Positions 1 to 5,368 of a stretch of DNA of 8,824 bases are shown here, piece by piece. The position numbers and the translations under genes are program-made. The notes below the pieces were generated by a model. It had not been told where the DNA came from. It made no database searches and saw nothing but the letters and a program-made list of their open reading frames with translations. Numbering within the stretch: the stretch's first letter is position 1; each line of letters begins with the position of its first letter. This stretch comes from an uncultured Pleurocapsa sp. Lineage in GTDB: Bacteria > Cyanobacteriota > Cyanobacteriia > Cyanobacteriales > Xenococcaceae. The stretch spans positions 1 through 8,824 of the forward strand of contig CAKZYI010000399.1 of the NCBI GenBank assembly GCA_937884735.1, written 5' to 3'.

Positions 1-891
1 GGTGTAGGAGAGCCTTACTTTGATATCAGATATCATGTAGTAAATGTAGAAGGTAACAGTTTGATCTCTGGCTTTGTTCCTACTGAAGATAACTTGTTTG
101 AAGTAGAATCTGCCGTGGTTGAAGTTACTGATGGCAAGCTAACTATCGATGCCATTGGCGGTGAAAATACTAAGCTTAACTTTGTTGAAATTGCTTCTGC
201 TAATGATTCAGAAATAGTTGATAATCCTGTAGAGGTAACGCCTATTGAAGTTCCCGATAGCGTAGATGATGGTGGACTTGTGCCAACAATTCAACCCATT
301 GAAGGAGGAATTAATATTAATTTTGGTGCGCCCACTGTTAGTTCGCCATCAGGATTTATTCAAGATATTGGTGAAGCATATAATGAAGAACAAGGATACG
401 GTTGGGTAACTGAAGAAAGCGCGGGAAGTGATAACCCCGAACCTTTAGAACTAATTGCCAATGGGCGCGATCGCAATGTTCTGTTTGAAGATGAGACTGG
501 CGAATCTTTTAGAGAACCAGTGTTAGACTCTTTAATACACATGCAGTATCCCGAAGGATTAGGTTATTCCAATGTCTCCGAAACTACTGCTGCTGCTTGG
601 GAATACGACATCGCCAATGGTGAATACGAAGTAACCGTAGGGGTAGGCGATCCTGATTTCTTCGATAGCACTCACGCCATAAATGTGGAAGGAGAATCTT
701 TGATTTTTGGATTTGAACCTACTCCTTCAGAAAATAATATTTTATCTATTAACAATGAAGTGTTTGCCTCGGAAACAGCTACTGTAGAAGTTAATGATGG
801 CAAGCTGACGATAGATGCTATTGGCGGTGAAAATACCAAAATTAACTATATTAATATTGTTCTTGTCGATTCTGAGGCGGACATAGTTTAA
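1..891 (+). CDS. Malectin-like carbohydrate-binding domain protein, C-terminal part (5' end outside window)
   Basis: The frame is open from base 1 and ends at TAA 889-891, giving 296 residues of a longer protein. It holds the end of one domain (about residues 1-67) and one complete copy (about 92-292), joined by an acidic Pro/Val-rich linker. Both copies share the pattern N-V-E-G, S-L-I-x-G-F, then D-G-K-L-T-I-D-A-I-G-G-E-N-T-K near their ends. The complete copy also shows GYGWV, NGRDRN and LIHMQ, followed by an AWEYDIANGEYEVTVGVGD segment. This matches the malectin-like, beta-sandwich carbohydrate-binding modules found in large secreted bacterial proteins. I infer an extracellular glycan-binding role. 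No PEP-CTERM, LPXTG or membrane anchor is present at the C-terminus, so the export signal must lie upstream or be of another type. The TTG at 61 is only an internal codon. The low Lys/Arg and high Asp/Glu content is typical of exported cyanobacterial proteins. Confidence 0.8.
   Translation, partial: GVGEPYFDIRYHVVNVEGNSLISGFVPTEDNLFEVESAVVEVTDGKLTIDAIGGENTKLNFVEIASANDSEIVDNPVEVTPIEVPDSVDDGGLVPTIQPIEGGININFGAPTVSSPSGFIQDIGEAYNEEQGYGWVTEESAGSDNPEPLELIANGRDRNVLFEDETGESFREPVLDSLIHMQYPEGLGYSNVSETTAAAWEYDIANGEYEVTVGVGDPDFFDSTHAINVEGESLIFGFEPTPSENNILSINNEVFASETATVEVNDGKLTIDAIGGENTKINYINIVLVDSEADIV
467..474. repeat. HIP1 octamer (GCGATCGC), first of nine
   Basis: Perfect GCGATCGC palindromes occur at 467, 930, 4674, 5564, 6103, 6663, 6730, 7348 and 8597. 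By chance one would be expected about every 65 kb. HIP1 over-representation is a known mark of many cyanobacterial genomes. Three copies (4674, 5564, 6663) form the right ends of the repeated hicB tails in the toxin-antitoxin island. Confidence 0.9.
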
Positions 892-918
892 TTTACCAAT
901 TACTAATAAGATAAACAA

Positions 919-1044
919 ATGCTAAAAATGCGATCGCTCTTGTATCAAAAGATGCGATCAACTTCATTATTAATAAACAAATATTTAGAAAAAGAGGTAG
1001 AAAAGGCAATTTCAGCAGTCAAAAGTAAACAACAAAATGGATAA
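919..1044 (+). CDS. Possible 41-residue small protein upstream of the HicB-like gene
   Basis: ATG 919 opens a 41-codon frame ending at TAA 1042-1044, 13 bases before the next ATG. I do not recognise the product. Its second half (residues 18-41) reads as an amphipathic, lysine- and glutamate-rich helix: LINKYLEKEVEKAISAVKSK. The tight spacing to the HicB-like gene suggests co-transcription, as for a small partner or for the eroded remnant of one. It does not look like HicA: there is no dsRBD-like fold pattern and no GSH motif. No strong ribosome binding site is visible, and a HIP1 site lies in the first codons, so it could be a chance ORF. Confidence 0.25.
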   Translation: MLKMRSLLYQKMRSTSLLINKYLEKEVEKAISAVKSKQQNG

Positions 1045-1057
1045 ATTAGAATATTAA

Positions 1058-1255
1058 ATGATCATTCAGTGGAGTAATGAAGATAACTGCTTCTTGGTAT
1101 CTTTACCTGATTTTCCTAGTCAACAATGGCGCACTCATGGCAATTTTTATGAAGAGGCTGTTGCCAATGGCAAAGAGGTGATAGAGTCATTAATTATTTC
1201 TTATCAAGCAGATGGCGAACCATTGCCTAAGCCAAGTATTGCTACTGCTGCTTAG
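1058..1255 (+). CDS. HicB-like antitoxin-family protein, short solitary type
   Basis: The product is 65 residues long. Its opening (IIQWSNEDNCFLVSLPDFP) is the beta-hairpin start of the HicB/COG1598 fold, followed by the typical T-H-G, Y-E-E-A and E-V-I-E-S-L-I positions and a PLPKP tail. This is the partially degraded RNase-H-like half of HicB proteins. There is no C-terminal ribbon-helix-helix or HTH DNA-binding domain, which is usual for the short cyanobacterial members. HicB normally neutralises HicA, a small mRNA interferase, but no hicA is next to it. It may therefore be an orphan antitoxin or have another role. The upstream ORF at 919-1044 could be transcribed with it. The start is set by the conserved N-terminal strand; the Shine-Dalgarno sequence is weak. 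It differs from the three hicB copies further right, which belong to the longer DDYLE type. Confidence 0.75.
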   Translation: MIIQWSNEDNCFLVSLPDFPSQQWRTHGNFYEEAVANGKEVIESLIISYQADGEPLPKPSIATAA

Positions 1256-1293
1256 TAAAAAATCTGTAATTAACCTTCCTACATACTGTTTTG

Positions 1294-1324
1294 GCGATCC
1301 GTAGCTAGGCGCAAACTTAATCGC
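1294..1324 (-). repeat. Short palindromic element nested in a HIP1-like site, copy 1
   Basis: Read on the minus strand, this 31-bp segment matches the element at 5442-5473 with about three mismatches and one missing base. Its outer ends are GCGAT and ATCGC, so removing the inner part leaves a HIP1-like site. A run of seven T follows (1325-1331). The copy may thus double as a weak terminator for the HicB-like gene, although only the 5-bp outer stem pairs cleanly. Confidence 0.6.
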
Positions 1325-1485
1325 TTTTTTTGTAATCAATAGGAAGTCTAGCATTTCATCAAAACTATTAGCTTTTAAAGTTCGTTATCTTAAATAAATA
1401 AGAATGTGATTTGGATCGTAGTGCCGTAAAGCCAATCTCCAACAGCTTTCCTATGAACCAGATCGTTTAGATAGATATATTTTCC

Positions 1486-2805
1486 ATGACAAAGCAACGT
1501 ATTTTAATTTGGTATCGTAATGACTTAAGAGTCCACGATCTTTTAGCCCTTGATGAAGCTGTAGCTCAAGGTGCAGATATAATTCCTGTATACTGTTTTG
1601 ACGATCTCCTTTTTGGGGAGACATCCTTTGGCTTTCCCAAGACAGGTAGCTATCGGGCACAGTTTTTAATCGAAAGCGTTGCCGATCTGCGTTCCTCTCT
1701 GCAAAAATTAGGCAGTAACTTAGTAGTGCGTCGCGGTTTGCCTGAAGAAGTAATTCCTACTTTAGCTGAACAGTTAAAAGTAGATCGAGTTTCTTTTAGT
1801 AAAGAAGTAACTTCCGAAGAAAAACGAGTTGAGAAGAAACTTAAAAAGGCTTTATCAGCTAAGAATATTAAAACTGCAACCTATTGGGAAGCCACGTTAT
1901 ATTTACCTGAAGATTTACCCTTTGGTATTAAGCAAGTTCCAGAGTTATATACTAATTTCCGCAAGCAGGTAGAAAAGAAATCTGAAATTAATCAGGCTAT
2001 TCCCGCACCCAAGAAGCTACCACCGTTACCAGAAATAGAAATAGGCGATATACCCACCGTAGCGGAATTAGGTTTAGAAGCTGCCGAGATAGATAACAGG
2101 GCAGTATTACAATTTAAGGGTGGTGAAAGCGAAGCAATTAAAAGATTAGAAAATTACTTTAGGCAAGAAGATTGTCTGCGAAACTATAAAGAAACCCGCA
2201 ACGGAATGTTAGGGGCAAACTATTCCTCTAAATTTTCTCCTTGGTTAGCATTGGGCTGTATTTCTCCCCGATATATCAATGACAAAGTAATTGAATACGA
2301 AGCTAAAAGAGTTAAAAACAACTCTACCTACTGGCTCATCTTTGAACTTATTTGGCGCGACTTTTTCCGCTTCATTGTGGCAAAACACGGCAACGAAGTA
2401 TTCAAAGCTGGCGGAATGCAAGGATTTGATATTCCTTGGAAACAAGACTGGAAAAGATTCGATCTTTGGCGAGAAGGAAAGACAGGTTATCCTTTAATTG
2501 ATGCCAATATGCGCGAACTTGCAGCAACAGGATTTATGTCCAATCGTGGTAGACAAAACGTAGCCAGTTTCTTAACAAAAAACTTGGGTATCGATTGGCG
2601 TATGGGTGCAGAATGGTTTGAATCGTTATTAATTGATTATGATGTATGCAGCAATTGGGGTAACTGGAACTATACCGCAGGAGTAGGCAACGATGCTCGT
2701 GGTTTCCGCTATTTTAATATTCCCAAACAAACCAAAGATTACGATCCCAAAGGTAAATATATTAAACACTGGTTGCCCGAATTAGAGTCACTCCCTGGGG
2801 ATTAG
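1486..2805 (+). CDS. cry-DASH: Cryptochrome DASH / photolyase family, truncated by a premature TAG
   Basis: This is a blue-light flavoprotein of the cry-DASH group, which binds FAD and an antenna cofactor and repairs cyclobutane pyrimidine dimers, mainly in single-stranded DNA. The N-terminal Rossmann photolyase domain (about residues 1-130) opens with RILIWYRNDLRVHD and contains the FGFPKTGSYRAQFL segment. A linker follows, then the helical FAD domain from about residue 210. That domain shows GGESEA, LRNYKETRNGMLG, SKFSPWLALGC, WRDFFRF, MSNRGRQNVASFL, and NWGNWNYTAGVGNDARGFRYFN, which is very characteristic of cry-DASH. The reading frame stops at codon 440, within LPELESLPGD-stop. The next 47 codons remain in the same frame and complete the family's C-terminus; with them the length would be 487, close to the usual 480-500. 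The cofactor site is mostly before the stop, so activity is uncertain rather than excluded. It starts at the ATG that matches the family N-terminus; no good Shine-Dalgarno is seen. Confidence 0.93.
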   Translation: MTKQRILIWYRNDLRVHDLLALDEAVAQGADIIPVYCFDDLLFGETSFGFPKTGSYRAQFLIESVADLRSSLQKLGSNLVVRRGLPEEVIPTLAEQLKVDRVSFSKEVTSEEKRVEKKLKKALSAKNIKTATYWEATLYLPEDLPFGIKQVPELYTNFRKQVEKKSEINQAIPAPKKLPPLPEIEIGDIPTVAELGLEAAEIDNRAVLQFKGGESEAIKRLENYFRQEDCLRNYKETRNGMLGANYSSKFSPWLALGCISPRYINDKVIEYEAKRVKNNSTYWLIFELIWRDFFRFIVAKHGNEVFKAGGMQGFDIPWKQDWKRFDLWREGKTGYPLIDANMRELAATGFMSNRGRQNVASFLTKNLGIDWRMGAEWFESLLIDYDVCSNWGNWNYTAGVGNDARGFRYFNIPKQTKDYDPKGKYIKHWLPELESLPGD

Positions 2806-2949
2806 GTACGAGAACCTTGGAAGCTAAGTAAAGACGAACAAAAACAGTTTGGCGTCAATTTAGGAGTGGATTATCCTCGCCCTGTAGTAGACTTTTTTAA
2901 ATCTGTTAAGGCGAATGAAAAGGTTTATCAGAGTGCGGTTGGGGGTTAG
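2806..2949 (+). pseudogene. Detached in-frame C-terminal tail of the cryptochrome DASH gene
   Basis: Directly after TAG 2803-2805 the same frame reads VREPWKLSKDEQKQFGVNLG, then VDYPRPVVDFF, and ends at TAG 2947-2949. The V-x-x-P-W and Y-P-x-P-V-V-D patterns are the conserved C-terminus of cry-DASH. One base substitution (for example AAG or CAG to TAG) explains the break. There is no frameshift and the tail shows no further decay, so the mutation is recent or is a sequencing error. Confidence 0.85.
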
Positions 2950-2983
2950 TGAAGCGTGAAAGGTTTGTGTTGTTTGTTAATTG

Positions 2984-3011
2984 GTTTTTAGTTTTTAGTC
3001 ATTAGTTTTTG
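2984..3011 (+). repeat. Left arm of inverted repeat flanking the four-helix-bundle gene
   Basis: This T-rich arm is built from TTTTTAG units. It matches the reverse complement of 3426-3460 at about 26 of 28 positions, with one 7-base gap in this arm. A transcript through both arms could form a long stem around the gene at 3090-3449. Confidence 0.65.
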
Positions 3012-3089
3012 CTTTCTTACGAAAAACAAACTATCATTTTATTTCGTTTTTGTATTTGTACAATGTTAATTATTTAAAAATGCTGTTAT

Positions 3090-3449
3090 ATGCAAGACTT
3101 CACAAAGCTACAAGTATGGCAAAAAGCACATACGTTTACTATTAACTTGTATAAAATAAGCTCAACATTTCCTAAAGAAGAAAAATTTGGATTAACTAAT
3201 CAAATACGTAGAGCATCTGTTTCAATTGAATCCAATTTGGCAGAGGGTGCAGGACGAAATAGCAACAAAGATTTTAGTCGTTTTTTGGATATAGCTCAGG
3301 GAAGTGCTTTTGAAGTAAAGTGTCAGATATTAATTGCTAAAGATCTGGGCTATATCGAAAATAGCAAGTCCAAACTTCTCATCGACAAAATAAGCGAAGT
3401 CTCCAGAATGATAACTTCTCTAAATCAAAAACTAAGAACTAAAGACTAA
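3090..3449 (+). CDS. Four-helix bundle protein, 23S rRNA intervening-sequence (IVP/S23) family
   Basis: The 119-residue product has the full family pattern: F-x-x-L-x-V-W-Q-K-A-H at residues 4-14, FPKEEKFGLTNQIRRASVSI around 28-47, then S-N-L-A-E-G-A-G-R at about 49-57. An F-L-x-I-A-Q-G-S-x-x-E-V block follows, and a last helix. Members are all-helical bundles that form pentamers. They were first found inside intervening sequences of bacterial 23S rRNA genes and are also common as free genes; related proteins act as accessory factors in diversity-generating retroelements. The exact role is unknown. No 23S rRNA or reverse transcriptase is present here, so this is a free copy. Inverted repeats flank it, and the last codons (QKLRTKD-stop) lie inside the right arm. 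That suggests gene and repeat move or are maintained as one unit. The AT-rich upstream stretch may hold a promoter, but no clear hexamers stand out. Confidence 0.88.
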   Translation: MQDFTKLQVWQKAHTFTINLYKISSTFPKEEKFGLTNQIRRASVSIESNLAEGAGRNSNKDFSRFLDIAQGSAFEVKCQILIAKDLGYIENSKSKLLIDKISEVSRMITSLNQKLRTKD

Positions 3450-3460
3450 AAACTAAGAAC
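3426..3460 (-). repeat. Right arm of inverted repeat flanking the four-helix-bundle gene
   Basis: The arm is made of ACTAAGA / ACTAAAAA units and is the inverse of 2984-3011. It overlaps the last eight codons and the stop codon of the four-helix-bundle gene, so part of the protein's C-terminus is encoded by the repeat. Confidence 0.65.
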
Positions 3461-3467
3461 TTATTTA

Positions 3468-3575
3468 AAACAGTATTTCAATAAAATTTCAAGACTGCTA
3501 AGTGTAAAATTAAGCTAAGTGATTTTCACAAAGTTACTTTGTGATATTAAAAAGTTTTTCGTAAAAATACTGTTT
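3468..3575. repeat. 11-bp inverted repeat enclosing a smaller palindrome
   Basis: AAACAGTATTT (3468-3478) is repeated perfectly in inverse orientation as AAATACTGTTT (3565-3575). The 86 bases between contain a second palindrome at 3526-3544. The unit fills most of the space between the four-helix-bundle gene and the PFE-CTERM gene. It could be a tiny non-autonomous element or a structured 5' leader. Confidence 0.4.
3526..3544. promoter_or_regulatory. Perfect palindrome, possible operator
   Basis: TCACAAAG and CTTTGTGA form an 8-bp perfect inverted repeat around TTA, about 80 bases upstream of the PFE-CTERM gene. The half-sites face the opposite way to a CRP site (TGTGA-N6-TCACA). No T-run follows, so a terminator is unlikely. 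An alternative stem between GTGTAAAAT (3503-3511) and ATTTTCAC (3522-3529) would exclude this one. Confidence 0.3.
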
Positions 3576-3582
3576 CCCAAAA

Positions 3583-3610
3583 TACAATATGAGAGGCAAA
3601 TCTTTATAAT
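3583..3610 (+). promoter_or_regulatory. Candidate -10 elements for the PFE-CTERM gene
   Basis: TACAAT at 3583-3588 and a consensus TATAAT at 3605-3610 lie upstream of ATG 3625. The second would give a leader of only about eight bases. Neither has a convincing TTGACA at the right distance. A purine stretch (GAGAGG, 3591-3596) is too far from the ATG to serve as its ribosome binding site. Confidence 0.25.
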
Positions 3611-3624
3611 TTATTCTCTCAAAT

Positions 3625-4284
3625 ATGAAAAAATATCTATCTCAAGTTGCTGGTGTTGGATTGGCAGCTACTATGACATTCGCTGTTCAATCTTCAGCAC
3701 AAGCATTCGATTTCGATTTTACTTCTAGTGATGGAGGGTTTACTTCTTCTGGTTCACCTGATTGGACGTACACTGGTAGCCAATGGCAAACGACAAACAT
3801 TAGTAGTGTAAATGAGAACTTTTTGACTAGCCCTGTATTAACTAGTACAGTTGATGGTCAAATTGATCTTTCTTTAACTCACGCTTACAATTTTGAGGAT
3901 GGATTCGATGGAGGGATAGTAGAATATAGTATAAATGGAAGTCCTTTTAGTTATTTCGACTCTTTAAACTATAATTTTACGCTTAGCACAGGATTCTCTA
4001 ATCCTCATCCTGGAATTGAAGCTTTTTCAGGTACTGCTGCAGCAGTGGTGAGTAATGGTCAAGCTGGCACTCTAACACCAGGGGATACTTTTCAGATCAG
4101 ACTCAATGGTGGTTGGGATAGTTCTGTTGAGGAGAGCAATCCTGCTTGGGAAGTAAGCTCTATCAGTATTAATGCGAGTGCCACACCTGTTCCCTTCGGA
4201 GTTTCCACCGACCTTAGCATCATCATTTTAGGTGGATTATATGGTGTTTCTCGCTTGCGTAAAAAACTAGCTGTTAGTAAATAA
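3625..4284 (+). CDS. Secreted protein with PFE-CTERM-like C-terminal anchor
   Basis: The 219-residue product has a Sec-type signal peptide: KK at residues 2-3, a hydrophobic core at about 8-21, and cleavage probably after A25-Q26-A27. The mature part is acidic and Ser/Thr-rich. A W-T-Y-T-G segment, then F-L-T-S-P-V-L and an E-D-G-F-D-G-G-I-V-E-Y-S-I-N-G stretch resemble MAM/jelly-roll beta-sandwich domains of surface proteins. The C-terminal 34 residues are a sorting signal: the P188-V-P-F-G motif, a hydrophobic helix (about 197-209), then R210-L-R-K-K. This is the cyanobacterial PFE-CTERM-like layout, recognised by exosortase-type enzymes that cut near the motif and hand the protein to the cell surface or matrix. 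No exosortase is in the window, which is normal because targets are scattered. The function of the mature domain is unknown; adhesion or matrix binding is an inference. A strong terminator follows. Confidence 0.82.
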   Translation: MKKYLSQVAGVGLAATMTFAVQSSAQAFDFDFTSSDGGFTSSGSPDWTYTGSQWQTTNISSVNENFLTSPVLTSTVDGQIDLSLTHAYNFEDGFDGGIVEYSINGSPFSYFDSLNYNFTLSTGFSNPHPGIEAFSGTAAAVVSNGQAGTLTPGDTFQIRLNGGWDSSVEESNPAWEVSSISINASATPVPFGVSTDLSIIILGGLYGVSRLRKKLAVSK

Positions 4285-4341
4285 GCAATCACGCAGTTCA
4301 TTTATTTTGGGTTTCATACTTGGTAAAATACGATTTCGATG

Positions 4342-4365
4342 GGTGGTGACTTTACCACCTTTTTT
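4342..4365 (+). terminator. Rho-independent terminator of the PFE-CTERM gene
   Basis: GGTGGT (4342-4347) pairs with ACCACC (4354-4359) across the loop GACTTT and is followed at once by TTTTTT (4360-4365). It lies 57 bases after the stop codon of the anchor protein. An open frame beginning at ATG 4339 runs through it, which argues that this ATG is not a real start. Confidence 0.85.
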
Positions 4366-4409
4366 ATTTCTTCTCTAATATCCCAATGCCTAAAGCGCAA
4401 TTGCATTTC

Positions 4410-4450
4410 GCCCCCCAGCCCCCAATTCTGGGGGAGTAAGATAACTGTAA
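4410..4450 (+). mobile_element. Left half of a MITE-like element fused to hicB copy A
   Basis: GCCCCCCAGCCCCCAATTCT followed by GGGGGAG, then AAGATAACTGTA, matches 6511-6551 almost base for base. The right half of that element (the inverse G-rich arm) is missing here. The sequence passes directly into hicB codons at 4453, so the element marks the point where the hicB 5' half was lost. Confidence 0.7.
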
Positions 4451-4452
4451 GT

Positions 4453-4662
4453 GACTATTTAGCAATTGTTCACAGTCAAAATATCGAACCAGAAAAACCT
4501 TTCAAGGGCAGCTTCAATATTAGAACAGGTAGCGATTTGCATCGAAGAGTTGAGATTAGGCTTAAGCCTAGCCTACGGATCGCAGCCAAAGAACAAGGCA
4601 TAAACTTAAACAAGTTAGTTAACGAAGCTTTGGAACAATATTTAAAGAATATAAGTTGTTGA
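4453..4662 (+). pseudogene. hicB: hicB antitoxin remnant, copy A (5' half lost, in-frame palindromic insert)
   Basis: The frame reads DYLAIVHSQNIEPEKPFKGS, then FNIRTGSDLHRR, and ends with AAKEQGINLNKLVNEALEQY before TGA 4660-4662. This is the second half of the longer HicB family (PF05534-type): the D-D-Y-L-E...E-P-x-K-P-F region plus the C-terminal ribbon-helix-helix that binds DNA. The N-terminal substrate-like half is absent and replaced by half a MITE. The frame is open back to ATG 4339, but that part crosses a terminator and repeat DNA and is not HicB. Eight codons (RLKPSLRI) between LHRRVEI and AAKEQG come from a 24-bp palindromic element; without them the text is a normal HicB. Over 4453-4515 it agrees with copy C (6419-6481) at about 53 of 63 bases. 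If translated at all it would be a bare DNA-binding fragment. No hicA is adjacent. Confidence 0.78.
4554..4583 (+). repeat. Palindromic element in hicB copy A, copy 2
   Basis: The core is TAGGCTTAAGCCTA, a perfect palindrome (4557-4570), followed by GCCTACGGATCGC. Removing 24 bases restores GAGATCGCAGCC, which encodes the expected E-I-A-A. The element is therefore an in-frame insertion into the DNA-binding domain. Confidence 0.7.
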
Positions 4663-4681
4663 ATTTTGAAAAAGCGATCGC
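4606..4681 (+). repeat. 76-bp hicB-tail repeat, copy A
   Basis: The segment runs from TTAAACAAGTTAGTTAA to a HIP1 site. It agrees with 5496-5571 at about 69 of 76 positions with no gaps. It covers the last 19 hicB codons and 19 bases after the stop. It ends three bases before the 3' end of the oppositely oriented higA. Confidence 0.85.
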
Positions 4682-4683
4682 CT

Positions 4684-5085
4684 TCAATTAAGAAATAAAC
4701 TAGAATCTACATTGAAAAAATCACCTAATGCTTTAGCGTGATCTCCATCTATTTTCAATTGCCCATTTAATAATTTTGCAGCTATTTCTTGACCAAATAC
4801 CACCATGAGATCCTCTGCTACAATTCCTTTTTGTTCCATCAAAAAATGAAAGATTGACTGAGGTGTTGATGTTATCCCTGGCTGATAGTATTCCTGCTCG
4901 AATTTCTCAATCAAAGTGACCAATAAATCGTACAATTCATTTTCTTCTGGAGTACGACTATCCGAATGCATTAGCTGTTCAACAACCTTAAGTGCGGTTT
5001 CATTTTCTGCTTCACTTTTAATAACTTTAGGTTGATATATACATAGCAATTTCTTGTATTTTTCTCTATCAAAAGTAAGGGTCAT
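4684..5085 (-). CDS. higA: HigA-type antitoxin (XRE-like HTH, COG5499)
   Basis: The 133-residue product matches the long HigA form. An N-terminal helical part contains S-E-A-E-N-E-x-A-L-K-V-V-E-Q-L-M and T-P-E-E-N-E-L-Y-D-L-L-V-T-L-I-E. A helix-turn-helix follows at about 80-128: P-Q-S-I-F-H-F-L-M-E-Q-K-G-I-x-x-E-D-L, then F-G-Q-E-I-A-A-K-L-L-N-G, ending in A-L-G-D-F-F-N-V-D-S-S-L-F. It should bind and neutralise HigB and, with it, repress the operon. It is the second gene after higB. Its ATG (5083-5085) lies inside the end of higB with a 17-base overlap, so translational coupling is likely. The 3' end is 21 bases from the stop of hicB remnant A in convergent orientation. The recognition-helix stretch GQEIAAKLLNG is less standard than the usual RVSEVLNG. 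Confidence 0.88.
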   Translation of the reverse strand: MTLTFDREKYKKLLCIYQPKVIKSEAENETALKVVEQLMHSDSRTPEENELYDLLVTLIEKFEQEYYQPGITSTPQSIFHFLMEQKGIVAEDLMVVFGQEIAAKLLNGQLKIDGDHAKALGDFFNVDSSLFLN

Positions 5086-5368
5086 TTTTCCACTTATCCT
5101 TATCGTATTCTGCGTGAGTCAAAATATGTTTTATATAAATTAATTGTCTTTCATAATCTATGCTAACAATCAGACGATACTTATTTCCTTTAATATTGAA
5201 TACGGTGAAGTTTCCCACTGCCTCAGCTTTAGGAAAAACTGTATGCACGTCAATTAGGTTTTGCCAATTAGCTTTTTTGGCAATTTTATACCAGGTATCT
5301 AAAGGAACTAAACTATCTCCATGCTGTTTGTTAAACTCTCGCAAACGCTTATAACTAATTATGTGCAT
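5069..5368 (-). CDS. higB: HigB-type toxin, mRNA interferase
   Basis: The 99-residue product is a full-length HigB_toxin (PF09907-type) protein. It opens MHIISYKRLREF, then has W-Y-K-I-A-K-K-A-N-W, and the central F-N-I-K-G-N-K-Y-R-L-I-V-S-I-D-Y strand pair. It ends with I-Y-I-K-H-I-L-T-H-A-E-Y-D-K-D-K-W. Members are RelE-fold ribonucleases that cut translated mRNA on the ribosome and are inhibited by HigA. The K-G-N-K-Y-R-L core and the T-H-A-E-Y-D tail are conserved, so the toxin looks intact. Order is toxin first, antitoxin second, as in classic higBA. The ATG at 5366-5368 lies within a small inverted repeat. No strong Shine-Dalgarno is visible, which would keep toxin output low. Confidence 0.9.
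   Translation of the reverse strand: MHIISYKRLREFNKQHGDSLVPLDTWYKIAKKANWQNLIDVHTVFPKAEAVGNFTVFNIKGNKYRLIVSIDYERQLIYIKHILTHAEYDKDKWKNDPYF

Noticed and set aside
2245..2497. Small frames on both strands within the cryptochrome gene
   Set aside because: They lie inside highly conserved cry-DASH coding sequence and show no ribosome binding site or family pattern.
2806..2949. Idea that the region after the cryptochrome stop is a separate small gene
   Set aside because: It has no start codon and its reading is exactly the expected cry-DASH C-terminus in the same frame.
3526..3544. CRP-type binding site
   Set aside because: The half-sites are in the reverse order (TCACA first, TGTGA last) compared with the CRP consensus.
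3519..3728. 69-residue frame over the region upstream of the PFE-CTERM gene
   Set aside because: It overlaps the clear signal peptide of the 3625-4284 gene in another frame and is rich in Ile, Phe and Lys as expected from AT-rich non-coding DNA.
4339..4452. ATG-started open frame leading into the hicB copy A codons (107-residue reading)
   Set aside because: The start lies just ahead of a strong rho-independent terminator, and the frame passes through half a MITE. The first 37 residues look like no protein. Only the part from 4453 is hicB-derived.
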